Part shown: positions 1-11,971 of the stretch, one piece after another | How the letters are laid out: every line of letters begins with the position of its first letter | Position numbering within the stretch: the first letter of the stretch is position 1 | DNA from: Euphorbia lathyris | Taxonomy: Eukaryota; Streptophyta; Magnoliopsida; Malpighiales; Euphorbiaceae | NCBI RefSeq assembly: GCF_963576675.1 | Contig: NC_088915.1 | Span: 37,787,501-37,851,500 of the forward strand | Direction of reading: 5' to 3' | Length of the DNA: 64,000 nt | Position numbers and translations under genes: made by a program | The notes under the pieces: generated by a model | Databases searched by the model: none | Told to the model about the DNA's origin: nothing | The model's input: the letters and a program-made list of their open reading frames with translations, nothing else

Positions 1-917
1 CACTTAACTTATATAATTGGAGTTGACTCGGCCTGTACAAGTAAAACGAACGTCTCGCTATATGTGACTTGACATTATCCATAGTCATAAGATTCAGTTC
101 AAGGATGTAGTTGATAAAGGATCGAATTATACTGTAACTAATACGGAAAGGTCAATGACAGAATCAACCTGTCTTCTTATAGCTCTGGGGGAATTAATTG
201 AAGGAAGCCCAACTGAGCCCACTAAGGCCCAGTACATAGGGTGGGGCGATTTTCATGTATGAAAATACATGAATAATTTAATTTGATTTTAACAATCCTA
301 ATTAGATTATGATTGTGAATTAAATTAATTAAAGGATAAATAAGTTAGGAGTTTTAATTAGATTAAACCGCTCCTATTATTATCCTATAAGGTTACTATT
401 ATTATCTTTATATTTAAGATATAATTATAGATAATAAATAAGAATTATATTCCGAATTAAATTCTTATTCAGTAACCTAATTCTATCTAACTAGGGTTTA
501 GATACAAGAGAATATAAATACCCCCCATGTGCAATTTCGAAATACACATACTAAACCGGGAGAGAGAATTTTCGACCCACACCATAAGGACGAGATTATC
601 CACCGTTTCCTTCCGTTCAATTGATTACATCTCTTTTCTCTTTATCCTTGATCTTGTGTTGATTAATTAGAGACAATCTATTTTGGTTGTTATATACGGT
701 TGAATTCTAACTTGATCTTCAATTGTTTGTTTTGTGCTTGGGAACTTGAAGTAAGAGTTGTGGGCACTTCGTTTGCAATGGTAGATAGAACTTCTAAAAG
801 GTATTTCTTTCTATCCCTCTTTATATGAAATAACGATTAACAGATCTTGGGTTAATGGAAATAGGTTAAAATTTTGTATTTCCGCTGCCAAACGTTAGCC
901 TATTTTTCCTTCATACA
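1..917 (+). mobile_element. Copia LTR, 3' part, cut by window edge
   Basis: This stretch matches the two long terminal repeats at 50830-52689 and 58446-60303 in reverse complement, so it is the same or a sister Copia family lying in the plus orientation. Shared landmarks include the GGCC-rich stretch near 205-245, the CCCTAGTT-like block near 490 and the terminal TTAGCCTA block near 895. The end is more diverged and is placed at the CA at 916-917. No primer-binding site follows, so this is a 3' LTR or a solo LTR whose body lies left of the window. It interrupts the MULE-A transposase. Confidence 0.8.
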
Positions 918-1282
918 GTTCGCAGTTTTTTCCCAAACAAACGTTTCAAACATATCATGAATCTGTTAACTGGGCAAAACAGACAGCAATTGGGATCCGC
1001 TTCGAGTTAACCACAACGTCGCACAAGACAGGGGGCATGTCAAAATGGATATTGGTTAAATGTGCTCGTGGTATTAAGAATTATAGAAGGAAAAGGGATA
1101 TGGATATGGATATGGATATGGATATGGATATGGAGGAAGTAGTACGGAAGGATACAAAAACCAAGTACTGTGGTTGCAAATTCCAGATAAAGGTTCTGGA
1201 AATCACTGAATTAGGCGGTTGGGTGGTGAATGGGATTGATGGAGATAGAGGACAGCACTGTCATCAGTTGGCTGTATATCGT
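918..1282 (+). pseudogene. MULE-A transposase, N-terminal fragment (FAR1-type zinc domain)
   Basis: The frame through AACTGGGCAAAACAG encodes a WAKQTAIG-like segment, then KCARG, KYCGCKFQ and HCHQLAVY. This is the C, C, H-x-H ligand order of the FAR1/WRKY-GCM1-type DNA-binding domain found at the N-terminus of plant Mutator-like transposases. The same protein region is encoded on the minus strand at 62632-61937 in MULE-B, where the ligands read RCSRG, CRCKF and HNH. The reading frame stops only because the Athila element enters at 1283. It resumes in frame at 16322 with the 5-bp TSD ATCGT shared. The 5' end is lost under the LTR at 1-917. Confidence 0.8.
1096..1133 (+). repeat. (GGATAT)n microsatellite inside MULE-A transposase
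   Basis: About six copies of the hexamer GGATAT encode alternating Asp-Met in the transposase frame. The unit is a multiple of three, so the expansion keeps the frame. The MULE-B counterpart has no such tract, which suggests that it grew locally after the copy was inactive. Confidence 0.85.
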
Positions 1283-2767
1283 TGTTAAGCCCAAAATATA
1301 CCTAAAATATCATATATAAATACGTTAGATTTACATTGAAATCGTGCTAATTATATTCATTTAGAGTACTTTTACGTCTTTATTTACTTTTTTGATGCAA
1401 GGTACTTAATTATTTGGTTAAATCTAAAACGGAGCTAAAACGGAGGAAAAACCTAAATTACGTGCCAAGAATATGTATCGATCAGGAGACCGACTCAAGG
1501 AAGACAAGAAGCAGCCGAGAGACGGGGAAGAAAGCCCCGAACACCAGTCACCGGAAATTCGAAGTTTTCAGCTCGTCCCTTCACCCCCTGTCGCGACTGA
1601 GATTCTCGAAATCTCATATGAGACAGCGAAGAATTCTACACAGATTTCACATGTTTAATTCCAAAAAACGTGTCTGTTCGTGTGGATAAAAGCGACCCTT
1701 CACCAGCGGACATGACCCTTCAATTACAACCCTTTACCAACTATAAATAAGTGATCCATTTCAAGAAATCAGAGTTGGCTAAGTTAGAAAAGTTAGAGAA
1801 ATCAGAGAGTTATTATGTTGAGTTTCTGATTTAGAAAGAGTCAGAAAGTTAGATTTCATTTCTGTATAAACAAACTTGATGTACATAAGTTGTTATTAGA
1901 TTAGTTATAAACACAGTAGTATTAGTTTAGTTTCAAAGGTTGATCAGAGATAAGTTTTCATTCTGGTAGTGGACTGACCGGTCTCTATTCCGAAGATTCA
2001 ACGAGAAGAACTAACGGCTGAAGCGCAAAGAGGTCTGACAAACCTACGGAGTTTGAGGGAAAGATTGACAACCCGGATCTCAAAGTTTTTGTCAAAATGC
2101 TATCCATGTTTCTTCTTCTCTGTTAACTTGTGAAGATTCACAATTCACTAATAATATATTTATTTTATTCAACACATTCTTCCTGTTGTTATTTTGATCT
2201 TGTTCTGACAAAATGATTTTCAAAATGATAAATTGGTGTTTTTATTAAAACGTTTTATACAATCATATTTATAAAGAAACTTTGTTGAACACTTGAAAGA
2301 ATTAGTTTTTACGGAAGATATGATCGTGACCGCGACTTATCGGATATAAAATACTAATTTGATTAAGGTAGAAATCTGCTCCGACCCAGAGAGATTTCTA
2401 CGGTTCAAAGCCATTTAATTGCATAAATTCTTATGTTATTACATGTTAATAATCTTACCAAAGTTATAGTTGCTTTCTTTGCTTAATGAAAATAAGTTTT
2501 ATACCTTCGATTTGTTCCAAATACGAAAGCGTCTGTCTTGTAATCAAAATCTCAAGACAGAATTGTTCTCTAAATTCAATATAATATTCTTATCTAATCC
2601 TAATTTATCCAAACCAATACAATCAATTAAACGATTTTCTTTAGTCAAACCTAAAGACGTAAATAAAACTGAATTGAATAAGTTTTTAGTTAAAAAGTGT
2701 TCCCTGTGGGTTCGATATCTTTTATTACTACAAGCGTATACCGTGCACTTGCGGAAATCGCTCAACA
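1283..2767 (+). repeat. Athila element 5' LTR (1485 bp)
   Basis: It is near-identical to 14787-16321, and both begin TGTTAAGC and end in CTCAACA. It is 50 bp shorter than the 3' copy, mainly because it lacks a 40-bp block carrying a 37-bp inverted repeat and an 11-bp block near 1424. A 37-bp TGTC...GACA inverted-repeat motif is present once, at 1589-1625. The transcription start and poly(A) site cannot be placed with certainty. Confidence 0.92.
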
Positions 2768-2773
2768 AGTTTT

Positions 2774-2791
2774 TGGCGCCGTTGCCGGGGA
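2774..2791 (+). promoter_or_regulatory. Primer-binding site of the Athila element
   Basis: TGGCGCCGTTGCCGGGGA starts six bases after the 5' LTR. It is the primer-binding sequence usual in Athila/Tat elements and is complementary to a tRNA 3' end (tRNA-Asp is the usual assignment; this was not checked against a tRNA here). Confidence 0.85.
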
Positions 2792-2958
2792 ACGCTAAAT
2801 TTTTTAACAAAAATTTAGATTTTTCGTGTTTTATTTCGAATCTAGGTTTAAACATACTTATTTTAATTTTTGTAATTTATTAATTTTAATTTACTAATTT
2901 ATTAAATTTTCAAATTCGATTTTGTAGGTAGTTTCAGTTCGTGCAAGATTTCAGGTTC

Positions 2959-4974
2959 ATGTGCAGTTCTCGAAGTTCAGGCATTGTACCAGACCCTATA
3001 GACCCAGAAATTGAAAAAACCATTAGAAAGAACAAGAAAAACAAGAAAAACAAAAATAAGACTCTAGTAAAAACACATACCGAGCCGGAGAAAATGGCAA
3101 ACCCACCAACACTTATGGATTACGTTAGGCCAGGTGTGGTCGGTGTAACCAATAGTGTAGTTAGACCCAGAATCACCGCAAACCAATTTGAAATTAAGCC
3201 AGCTTTGCTTAATATATTGCAAAATAATGTAACATTTTACGGGTTACCTAACGAAAATCCTAACACCCATTTGACAAATTTTCTTGAAATTTGTGACACT
3301 TTTAAAATTCCAGATGTGACTGTCGAAGCAATCAAACTTCGCCTCTTTCCTTTCACTTTGAAGGATAGAGCCAAAGAGTGGTTAACTTCAATGCCAGCCG
3401 CAACTTTTGAAACTTGGGAACAATTAGCCCAAGCCTTTTTATCAAAATATTTTCCTTTAGCAAAAACCGCAAGAGTCATAAAAGATGTAACACCCTGATC
3501 CAATACCATGTAGATATTGTCCGCTTTGGCCCAATTCCAACACATTGGGCCTCACGGCTTTAAAACACGTCTGCATGTATTGGATTCACATCTTACTAAT
3601 AAGCCCCAATCACTCTCTCTCCATTTCCGATGTGGGATTCAGTTCATTCCTGCCCCCATCGCCATCCCTTAGGGCCGCTCCTTGCTCAGGCCTTCTACCC
3701 CGGCGCCACCCACTCCGGACCGGGTCGTTACAGGCCCACCAGCTTCCGCCTGGTTCGTCCTCGAACCACACATCGTACGTGGAGAGTCGGCTCTGATACC
3801 AATTGTAACACCCTGATCCAATACCATGTAGATATTGTCCGCTCTGGCCCAATTCCAACACATTGGGCCTCACGGCTTTAAAACGCGTCTGCATGTATTG
3901 GATTCACATCTTACTAATAAGCCCCAATCACTCTCTCTCCATTTCTGATGTGGGATTCAGTTCATTCCTGCCCCCATCGCCATCCCTTAGGGCCGCTCCT
4001 TGCTCAGGCCTTCTACCCCGGCGCCACCCACTCCGGACCGGGTCGTTACAAAAGAGTTAACATCTTTTTCTCAAAATGATAATGAAGCTCTTTATGAGAC
4101 TTGGGAACATTTTAAAGAACTTCAACGTTTATGCCCACACCACCAATTACCCGATGAGCTTTTAATACGAACATTTTACAATGGACTAAATCCTACAACT
4201 AGAGGTTCATTAGATGCCATGTCGGGAGGGCTATTTATGAAGAAAACATCAGCCCAAGCAAGAGAACTTTTGGAGGAAATGGCAATCAACAGCAGTATGC
4301 GGCCCGCGGAACATGGACATATACCGGTGGCGAAACCATCATCCTCAACCACATCATCAGTTAAAGGTATAGTGGAACTTGATCCAGTCGCGATGTTACA
4401 AGCCCAATTTTCTTCTTTGTCGCACAAAATTGATAGGTTTATGGCACCGTGCGATACCAATGGTAATCCAATCCAAACGAACGTGGATTATGAAAATATG
4501 AGTGAGATCGAACAGGTAAATTTTGTCCAAGGGCAAAACCAAACTAATAATCCTTATTCTGCTACTTATAATTCTGGATGGAGGAATCATCCTAACTTTA
4601 ACTGGAAAGATAATAATAATGCAAGTGCTAATCAAAATCGTACTAGTAATTATCAAAATCAGTCAAGAGATACGATTAGCACTTTATCTTCTAAAATCGA
4701 CAAATTCATAGATGTTATCAGTGGAAAAATAAGTAATCACGATGATGGTTTTAAACGGATCGAAAATAAATTCGATCAGCTTATTAAAAACCACTCATCT
4801 AGCATCCATAATTTGGAGGTCCAAATTGGTCAACTTGCTAAATCAATTCCATCCCGAAAAGAGGGAAGTCTTCCCAGTCATACGGAAGAAAATCCGAAAG
4901 AGCAGGTAAAGGCTATCACTCTTCGTTCAGGGAAAAATTATCTCGGTCCGGAAATGCCCGGAGATGCAACATGA
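2959..4974 (+). pseudogene. Athila gag, interrupted by a TRIM
   Basis: This is the retrotransposon gag-like protein. The first ATG in frame is at 2959, and a second possible start (MANPP) is at 3094. The part before the TRIM contains the capsid-like stretch with RLFPFTLKDRAKEWL; the part after it has NGLNPTTRG and ends with AITLRSGK, a hallmark of Athila/Tat gag. Removing the TRIM and one TSD copy rejoins the frame exactly at an IKE/LTS junction. A TGA at 4972-4974 separates gag from the protease, and the frame simply continues after it. A lysine/asparagine-rich low-complexity tract lies near residues 30-40. Confidence 0.85.
3486..4050 (-). mobile_element. TRIM (miniature LTR element), 565 bp
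   Basis: Two 247-bp direct repeats at 3486-3732 and 3804-4050 both start TGTAACACCC and end GGTCGTTACA. They flank a 71-bp centre. The centre ends with GCTCTGATACCA (3790-3801), which on the minus strand is the initiator-Met-tRNA primer site TGGTATCAGAGC, so the element lies in minus orientation. The target duplication AAAGA is at 3481-3485 and 4051-4055. The two LTRs differ at about three positions. There is no coding capacity, and no 5S-rRNA-like block as in Cassandra was recognised, so the TRIM family is unassigned. Confidence 0.92.
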
Positions 4975-5630
4975 CCAGGAACTGATTTACCAAAGTCCAA
5001 AGAAGGTATCTTAAACACAAAAAGTTCACCAATTGACTTAGGTACAAAACCTTTGGTACCCAAACCACCTTTTCCGCACAAAGTCCGAAATAAGGACTAT
5101 GACAAACAACTCTTAACATTTTTAGACAAACTTAAAAATTTGCACATAAATTTGACGTTCATGGATGCAATTACGCAAATTCCTAACTATGGTAAGTTTT
5201 TAAAGGATTTAATTTCAAAGAAAATCAGTTGGGAAGGAATTTCATCCATTTCGTTAACTGAAGACTATAGTTCAATTGTGTCAAGTAATTTTCCCACTCA
5301 ACTCAAAGATCCCGGATGTTTTACTATTCCGTGTAAGTTGGGAGATATTGAATTCCCAAGTTGTCTTTGTGATTTAGGAGCAAGTATAAATTTAATGCCG
5401 TTGTCTATTTTTAATAAGTTGGGCTTAGAAGAAGATATCAAACGTACTAATATGGTTTTGCAATTAGCGGATCAAACCACTAAGAGACCATACGGTATAA
5501 TTAAAGATGTTTTAGTCAAAGTCGATAAATTTATTTTTCCTACCGATTTTGTTATATTAGATTTTTCATATGACGTTAATTATCCACTAATTTTTGGTAG
5601 ACCGTTTATGAACACAGGACGTGCTCTAGT
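4975..5630 (+). pseudogene. Athila aspartic protease region
   Basis: This continues the gag frame after the 4972 stop. It encodes the retroviral-type aspartic protease that processes Gag-Pol. The active-site block reads CDLGASINLMP, where DLGAS replaces the usual D-S/T-G-A; this form is normal in Athila elements. The later block NYPLIFGRPFMNTGRALV is the second protease motif. The frame is broken at 5631 by a reverse-strand insertion and resumes at about 6649 with DVSEGKVVLRIGED. Confidence 0.85.
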
Positions 5631-6648
5631 TGTAACATCCCTACAATTTCCTCAGCTCTGAGTGCAGATTCTACTAACAATCTAAAGCTCGTTTCATGTG
5701 CATGAATCCCCATTCTAACATCTGGGTGTAGACCATGTTCAAACCTACGACATTTTGCTTCTTCTGTAGCCACATTTGCAGGTGCATATTTGGCTAAGGT
5801 GTTAAACTTAAGCTCGTATTCAGCCACAAACATATCCTCCTACATAAGGGTCAAAAACTCTGTTTGTTTCCTATCTTTGTATATCATTGGCATGTACTTA
5901 TTAGTGAACAACTTCTTGAAAATATTCCATGTTATTTCAGTTCTAATTCTTGTCCTTTTTATAGATCTCCACCATTCACGGTTTCTGAGTCGTTTCATTT
6001 CTTGTCCCAAAATCTCTAAAGGTTGCTCACGAATAGTCAAGTCTGTGTTCACTATTGCAATCTCAGGTTCAAGAATCATATGACTTGGGTCTGATCTATA
6101 TTTTCTTAATACTGACACATGAAATACATCATGTATTAAAGACAATTCCGGTGGTAAAGCTAACCTATAAGCCATGGCTCGCATCTCCACTAGTGAATTT
6201 AAACTATAACTCTTCATACTAGCCACAATATCAACACTCTTTCTACTCAAAGCATCTGCAACCACATTAGCTTTTCCTAGATGGTAATCTATTGTACAAT
6301 CATAATCTTTTAATAGCTCAATCCATCTCCTTTGTCTTAGGTTCAACTCCTTTTGTGTAAAGATGTACTTCAAACTCTTGTGATCAGTGAGAATCTGAAA
6401 TGTCTCCCCATATAGGTAATGTCTCCATACCTTAAATGCATGGATGACTGCTGCCAACTCTAAGTCGTGTGTGGAGTAATTCATCTCATGAGGTCTCAGT
6501 TGCCTAGAAGCATATGCAATGACTTTCCCATTTTGCATTAGAACACATCCCAAACCTTGTCCTGAGGCATCTGTTCACGTACTCATATATCTCAACACAT
6601 GTGCTTCCGGCTCACAAATATCATGTGATCCAAGTGAGGCGGTTACAT
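5631..6648 (-). mobile_element. Chimeric Gypsy fragment inserted in reverse orientation
   Basis: The minus strand encodes a Ty3/Gypsy RNase H ([50 protein letters not shown] at 6553-6240). It then jumps directly to a chromovirus-like C-terminus ([11 protein letters not shown] near 6100), and after that comes gag-like sequence (EYELKFNTLAKYAP, 5833-5606). Integrase is missing and gag follows pol, so the order is rearranged. The segment starts TGTAAC and ends GTTACA. Flanks CTAGT (5626-5630) and TTAGT (6649-6653) could be a TSD with one mismatch. It splits the Athila protease/RT junction. Confidence 0.75.
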
Positions 6649-9600
6649 TTAGTAGATGTGTCGGAAGGGAAAGTGGTTTTGAGGATAGGAGAAGATAAAA
6701 TCGAGTTTAATATGAACAAAGCGATGAAATATCCTATGGAGGAATTCGCTTGTATGAAACTTGATTTAGTTGAAGAATGTGTCAATGACGTTATTCAAAA
6801 TGACGAGATAATAGAACCTATAATGGGTGAAGAATTAAAAGATAAGGACCCAGAGCCTTTGATTCGAGAAGATGGACCAGTTCCGCCTTCGATTGTATTA
6901 CCCCCTAAATTAGAACTTAAGGAATTACCCAGTCATTTGAGGTACGCTTTCTTAGGCGAAGGCGATTCTCTACCTATAATTATCTCTAACAAATTAACAA
7001 ATGATCAAGAAGAAAAATTGAAAGAGGTTGTTAGAAATAGGATAGGAAGTATGGGATGACAAATTTCAGACTTAAAAGGAATTAATCCTAGCATCGTAAT
7101 GCATAGAATTCACTTAGAAGAAGATAAGCCACCTAAAGCGGATAGGGAAAGACGCTTAAATCCGAACATGAAAGAAGTAGTCAAAAATGAGATTACTAAA
7201 CTTCTTGACAATGGAATCATTTATCCGATATCGGATAGTGAATGGGTTAGTCCAATCCATTGTGTACCTAAAAAGGGAAGCATAACTGTTGTAAGGAATG
7301 ACGAAGGTGAATTGATACCTACACGAACACCACCGGTTGGAGGGTTTGTATAGACTATAGGAACCTAAACAAAGCAACTAGGAAAGATCATTTTCCTCTA
7401 CCTTTCATTGATCAAATGATCGAAAGGATAGCCGGACATGCATTTTATTGTTTCCTAGACGGTTATTCCGGATTCTTTCAAATTTACATTTACCCGGATG
7501 ACCAAGACAAAACAACCTTCACATGTCCTTATGGAACATTTGCATATAGGAGAATGCCCTTTAGTCTATGTAATGCACCAGCAACGTTTCAACGATGTAT
7601 GACAGCAATATTTAATGATTTCATTGAAGATATAATAGAAGTTTTCATGGATGATTTTTCAGTTTATGGAGATTCTTTCGATGCATGTTTACAGAACTTA
7701 AATAAAGTATTGTCTAGATGTGAAGAAACGAATTTAGTATTAAATTGGGAAAAATGTCATTTCATGGTAGACGAAGGAATTGTTTTAGGTCATAAGATAT
7801 CTGAAAAAGGTTTAGAAGTGGATCGAGCAAAGACTTCAGTTATAGAAAAATTACCCCCACCAACTACTGTTAAGGGAGTAAGATCATTTTTAGGTCATGC
7901 AGGTTTTTACAGAAGGTTTATAAAGAACTTTTCTGTAATCTCCAAACCACTTACTAATTTGCTTATGAAAGATTCAACTTTTGATTTTAATGAGGATTGT
8001 TTACAAGCTTTCAATACATTGAAAACAACTTTAGTCAGTACACCTATAATATCGAAACCCGATTGGAATTTACCTTTCGAAATTATGTGTGATGCAAGTG
8101 ATTTAGCTGTCGGATGTGTATTAGGTCAAAGGAAGGATAAGAAACTTCATGTTATATATTATGCGAGTCACACATTATCCGGTGCACAGTTAAATTACAC
8201 CACAACTGAAAAAGAAATGCTAGCGGTAGTTTTTGCATGTGATAAGTTTAGATCATACCTGTTAGGATCTAAAGTCATCATTTATACAGATCATGTAGCT
8301 TTAAGATATTTATTTGCTAAGAAAGATGCAAAACCGCGTCTTATTAGATGGGTCTTATTATTGCAAGAATTTTACATAAAGATTAAAGATAAAAAGGGAG
8401 TTGAAAACCTTGACGCCGATCATCTATCAAGACTTGAAAATGAAAACGGTCCCATCGGTGAAACATTAGGCATTCGAGATGATTTCCCCGATGAATATCT
8501 CATGCAAGTACAAAGTTTCATAGCACCATGGTATGAAGATATAGCCAATTACTTAGCTGCACATGTTGTGCCAGATGGATTAAATTCTCAGTAAAAGAAG
8601 AAATTCTTTTCGGAAGTTAAGAAATATTTTTGGGAAGATCCATTTTTGTTCAAAACATACGGCGATGGAATGCTTAGGAGATGTGTTAGTGAGTTTGAAT
8701 ATAACTCTATAATGTTGGAATGTCATGCAAGCGCTTATGGAGGTCATAACAGCGTAAGCAAAACAGTAGCTAGAATATTAGAATGCGGATTCTTTTGGCC
8801 TACTCTGTTTAAAGACGTCCGTTCATTTATTATCTATTGTGATAAGTGTCAAAGAACCGAGAATTTAGGAAGGAAAGATGAGATGCCTCTCACAAACATG
8901 TTGGAAGTTGAAATCTTCGACGTGTGGGGAATCGATTTCATAGGTCCTTTTCCTACTTCTTTTGGCAAAAATTATATATTAGTAGCCGTAGATTATGTTT
9001 CAAAGTGGGTTGAAGCAATTGCAACCCCGACAAATGATTCTAAGGTAGTTGTTAAGTTTTTAAATGAAATATTCTGTCGATTTGGAATCCCTAGAGTTAT
9101 GGTAAGCGATGGATGTACTCATTTCGTAAATAGAAGCTTTGAGTCACTTATGAGAAAATACGGAGTACACCACCATGTATCTACGCCATACCATCCTCAA
9201 ACGAATGGTCAAGCGGAAATATCAAATAGAGAACTCAAATGGATACTTGAGAAAACAGTTTCATCTTCTAGAAGAGACTGGGCACATAAACTTAACGATG
9301 CGTTATGGGCATACCATACTGCATTTAAAACACCTATAGGAATGACACCTTATAGATTAGTCTATGGTAAAGCTTGTCATTTGCCAGTAGAGTTAGAACA
9401 TAAAGCATATTGGGCTATAAAAACCCTTAATTATGATTTGCAAAGCGCATGAAAGAAGCGTTTGTTCGACTTAAACGAGTTGGATGAATTACGCTATTTG
9501 TCCTACGAAAATGCAAGAGTTTATAAGGAAAAAGTTAAAAAATGGCATGATGCCAGAATCAAAATTAAAAGCTTTAATGTTGGGGATAGAGTTTTACTTT

Positions 9601-9809
9601 TTAATTCCAGATTAAAGTTATTTTCAGGTAAGCTCAAGCCTAGATGGAATGGACCGTTCTTGGTTGTTAAAACATTTGATTATGGAGCTTTAGAGCTAGA
9701 AAATTCCAATGGCGATCGATTTAAGGTTAATGGTAATCGATGCAAAATTTATTACGAAGGAGCTCCAATTCAAGCAATTGAATTCGTGGACGAATTCTAT
9801 GAAAATTAA
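6649..9809 (+). pseudogene. Athila pol: reverse transcriptase, RNase H, integrase
   Basis: The RT finger/palm is preceded by MHRIHLEEDKPP. A TGA at 7057-7059 stands in place of a conserved Trp codon, and a one-base shift near 7340 changes frame just before [20 protein letters not shown]. The catalytic box is [10 protein letters not shown] (FMDD for YxDD), normal for Athila. RNase H shows [22 protein letters not shown] and [10 protein letters not shown]. After a TAA at 8592 comes the HHCC zinc finger ([14 protein letters not shown]) and the DDE integrase core ([26 protein letters not shown]). A TGA at 9450 precedes the basic C-terminal domain, which ends in YEGAPIQAIEF. Not functional as it stands. 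Confidence 0.92.
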
Positions 9810-10365
9810 TTTATTTAGTTTTCATATTTTTAATTTTTAGTTTTTCTTATTATATCTTCATGATTTTTATTTTTCTTTCTGTTTAATTTTTAGGTTAATT
9901 TATTTTTTTGTTTTTATTTTTATTTATTTTTATTTTTGAATTGGTGTACAAATAAGGTTTTGTAAAATAAAAATCAAATCTAGTCATGTTTTTAAAATTT
10001 TCACTAAGTGTTAAGTATTTTTGAAAACAATATATATCCAACAATCTCAGTTGAGATTCTCCTTGTTTCAGGATTTGGAAAATCTCAGTTGAGATTCCGA
10101 AAATCTCAGTTGAGATTTTTAGTATTTTAAACATTTTGATGTAACTGTAAGAGATTACAGATATTACATTTCAAAAATTCAGTCAGTTAAATCCAAGAGG
10201 TATCACTTTGACATCTTTTATTTTTTAACAGACATAACCTTTCACTTATATCACCTATATATTCCTGTAGGTTCAGAATTCCTTCATTGCATTTTCATCA
10301 ATTTCAGAATTTTGAATTTCTTTCTTCAATTCTAAATCCTACAGACACCATCTTATCTCACAAAC
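9810..10365 (+). other. AT-rich spacer with GAATCTCA-GT-TGAGATTC dyads
   Basis: There is no coding sequence. Three copies of a dyad built on AATCTCAGTTGAGATT lie at 10043-10060, 10081-10097 and 10101-10119. A TATA-like CTATATATTCC lies near 10254-10264, about 100 bp before the ATG of accessory ORF A, and could be its core promoter (inference). Confidence 0.6.
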
Positions 10366-11307
10366 ATGACCAAATCTCTGAAAAATGTTAGGAAGAACAC
10401 TTCTGCTCGAAGCAAGAGAGTTGATATCTCTTCTCGCTATGGAGCATGGTTTCCAATCTACAATCATGACGAAGGGAAACGTTATTTGCAATTTAGATGT
10501 GCACAATTTTATGGCATGCTGTATCTGGATGAGTTCCTGAACGAAGAACTCGGGATAAGCGATGACATGAATCGCTATCTGACAAATTTGGGATGGACCA
10601 AGTTTGCTTCCATGAAGTTTCCTATAATTGGGAATTGGGTTCTAGAGTTTCTATCTACCGTTCGATTCGTCAATAAGAGGCGTGTTCATCTCAGTTTTCG
10701 TTGTGAAGGGAAGATATTCACTTTTGGATATCCTGAACTTCATAATGGGTTTGGTTTTCCACCACGGGACACCACTCCACATCATCCTGGCAAAGATATG
10801 ACTTCTACAGATATCTGGAGAATGTTGATGGGATTTTGGAGATTCAATCCACATCTTGCATACAACAAATCAATAACTTCTAACTCCATGCTGTTTTTGC
10901 ACAAATTTCTCTGTCATAGTCTATTTGGTCGAGTCAGAAGCAGTGTTGTCCAGGATACCGATTTATATGTGCTAGGTGATATTTTCCAAGGTAACACAGT
11001 TAATTCCTCAAAGATTTTGATGGAGGGATTAGTTGCCGCTTCCCGTTCGAAGAATCGGACAATAGGGTTTGGGAATATTATATGTGGAATAATCCTAGGA
11101 ACCAAGGGATCAGTTTCTGTTCCTTGGACTGATAAGGAACCATTTCCCATAATGAATTACGAGTTTCTGAAAAATGAGGGACTTGTAAAGAGAGAGCTTC
11201 GTTCTGGTCCAAAATTTCTTTCTCCTACAGAAAGGGAAATCTTCATTCAGGCGAAGATTGACCGGGCCACTGTTCATCGTATTCCAATTCATAGGAATTC
11301 TATTTGA
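10366..11307 (+). CDS. Athila accessory ORF A (ORF-1-like), 313 aa
   Basis: This is an open 313-codon frame between integrase and the 3' LTR, the position of the extra (often called env-like) ORF of Athila elements. Visible blocks are LTNLGWTKFASMKFP, LEFLSTVRF, GFGFPPRD, FLHKFLCHSLFGRV, DLYVLGDIF and GFGNIICGIILG. This pattern fits the plant transposon ORF-1/putative plant transposon protein group. Its molecular function is unknown, and no clear signal peptide or transmembrane helix is seen. It is clearly homologous to ORF B just downstream, which aligns over nearly its whole length but has an extra C-terminal tail. It is intact while gag-pol is broken. Confidence 0.8.
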   Translation: MTKSLKNVRKNTSARSKRVDISSRYGAWFPIYNHDEGKRYLQFRCAQFYGMLYLDEFLNEELGISDDMNRYLTNLGWTKFASMKFPIIGNWVLEFLSTVRFVNKRRVHLSFRCEGKIFTFGYPELHNGFGFPPRDTTPHHPGKDMTSTDIWRMLMGFWRFNPHLAYNKSITSNSMLFLHKFLCHSLFGRVRSSVVQDTDLYVLGDIFQGNTVNSSKILMEGLVAASRSKNRTIGFGNIICGIILGTKGSVSVPWTDKEPFPIMNYEFLKNEGLVKRELRSGPKFLSPTEREIFIQAKIDRATVHRIPIHRNSI

Positions 11308-11971
11308 ATTTATGTTGTTTGTTTCTAAATAGTGTATATATGATTGTTGTTTTTATGCATAGATATTTTTATGTATATATGGAATAAGGTATTTTATTGT
11401 ATTTCTTTTCATTATGATTAATAAAAGTGCATTAATTCTTTCCTTAATTTCTTTTATTTAAGGAACAACCTTTGGTTTTCCTTCAATTTAATGTTTCATT
11501 TTTGTTTATTTCAGTTTCAGGAATTAAAATTAGCATTAATGTCACTTAATTACAAGAGGAGTTGAATTAATCATGTTGATATTGTCAAATAAGTCCAATT
11601 TTCACCCAGAAATTCCAGAATCTCGGTTGAGATTCTGAAATCTCGGTTGAGACAGCAAGAAACAAATTTTTCAGCAGAATTTATCCCACTGGAGTGCTTG
11701 CTGTCGCGACTGCTATGACGGGATTTGGATGGTGTTTTTCATACCTATTACTCTATCCTAATCAATACCTACTACTTCCACCTATTTATATCACCTCTAT
11801 TTACACCAATCACTCATCTTTTACTCTTCCCAACACAAAGATTCACTCACCTTCCCCATAAATCTTTACCCTATTCATCTTCTTCTTCCCTAAATCACCA
11901 CCATTATCTTTTACTCTTCCTTTCATTCTTTCAAATTTCTTCATCTCTTTCACCAAATTTCACAAACAAAA
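11308..11971 (+). other. Spacer between accessory ORFs A and B
   Basis: This is noncoding. It holds two further TCTCGGTTGAGA dyads (11618-11652) and a TGTCGCGACTG block near 11701. A TATA-like CTATTTATATCACC near 11782 is followed by a pyrimidine-rich stretch up to the ORF B start, as expected of a plant core promoter and 5' UTR (inference). Confidence 0.5.

Noticed and set aside
2470..2883. 137-codon frame across the Athila LTR end and PBS (similar at 16024-16398)
   Set aside because: It runs through the LTR border and PBS, is low-complexity, and is explained by the LTR.
3486..4050. Cassandra-type TRIM with 5S rRNA-like LTR
   Set aside because: No 5S-like internal promoter block could be recognised in the 247-bp LTRs.
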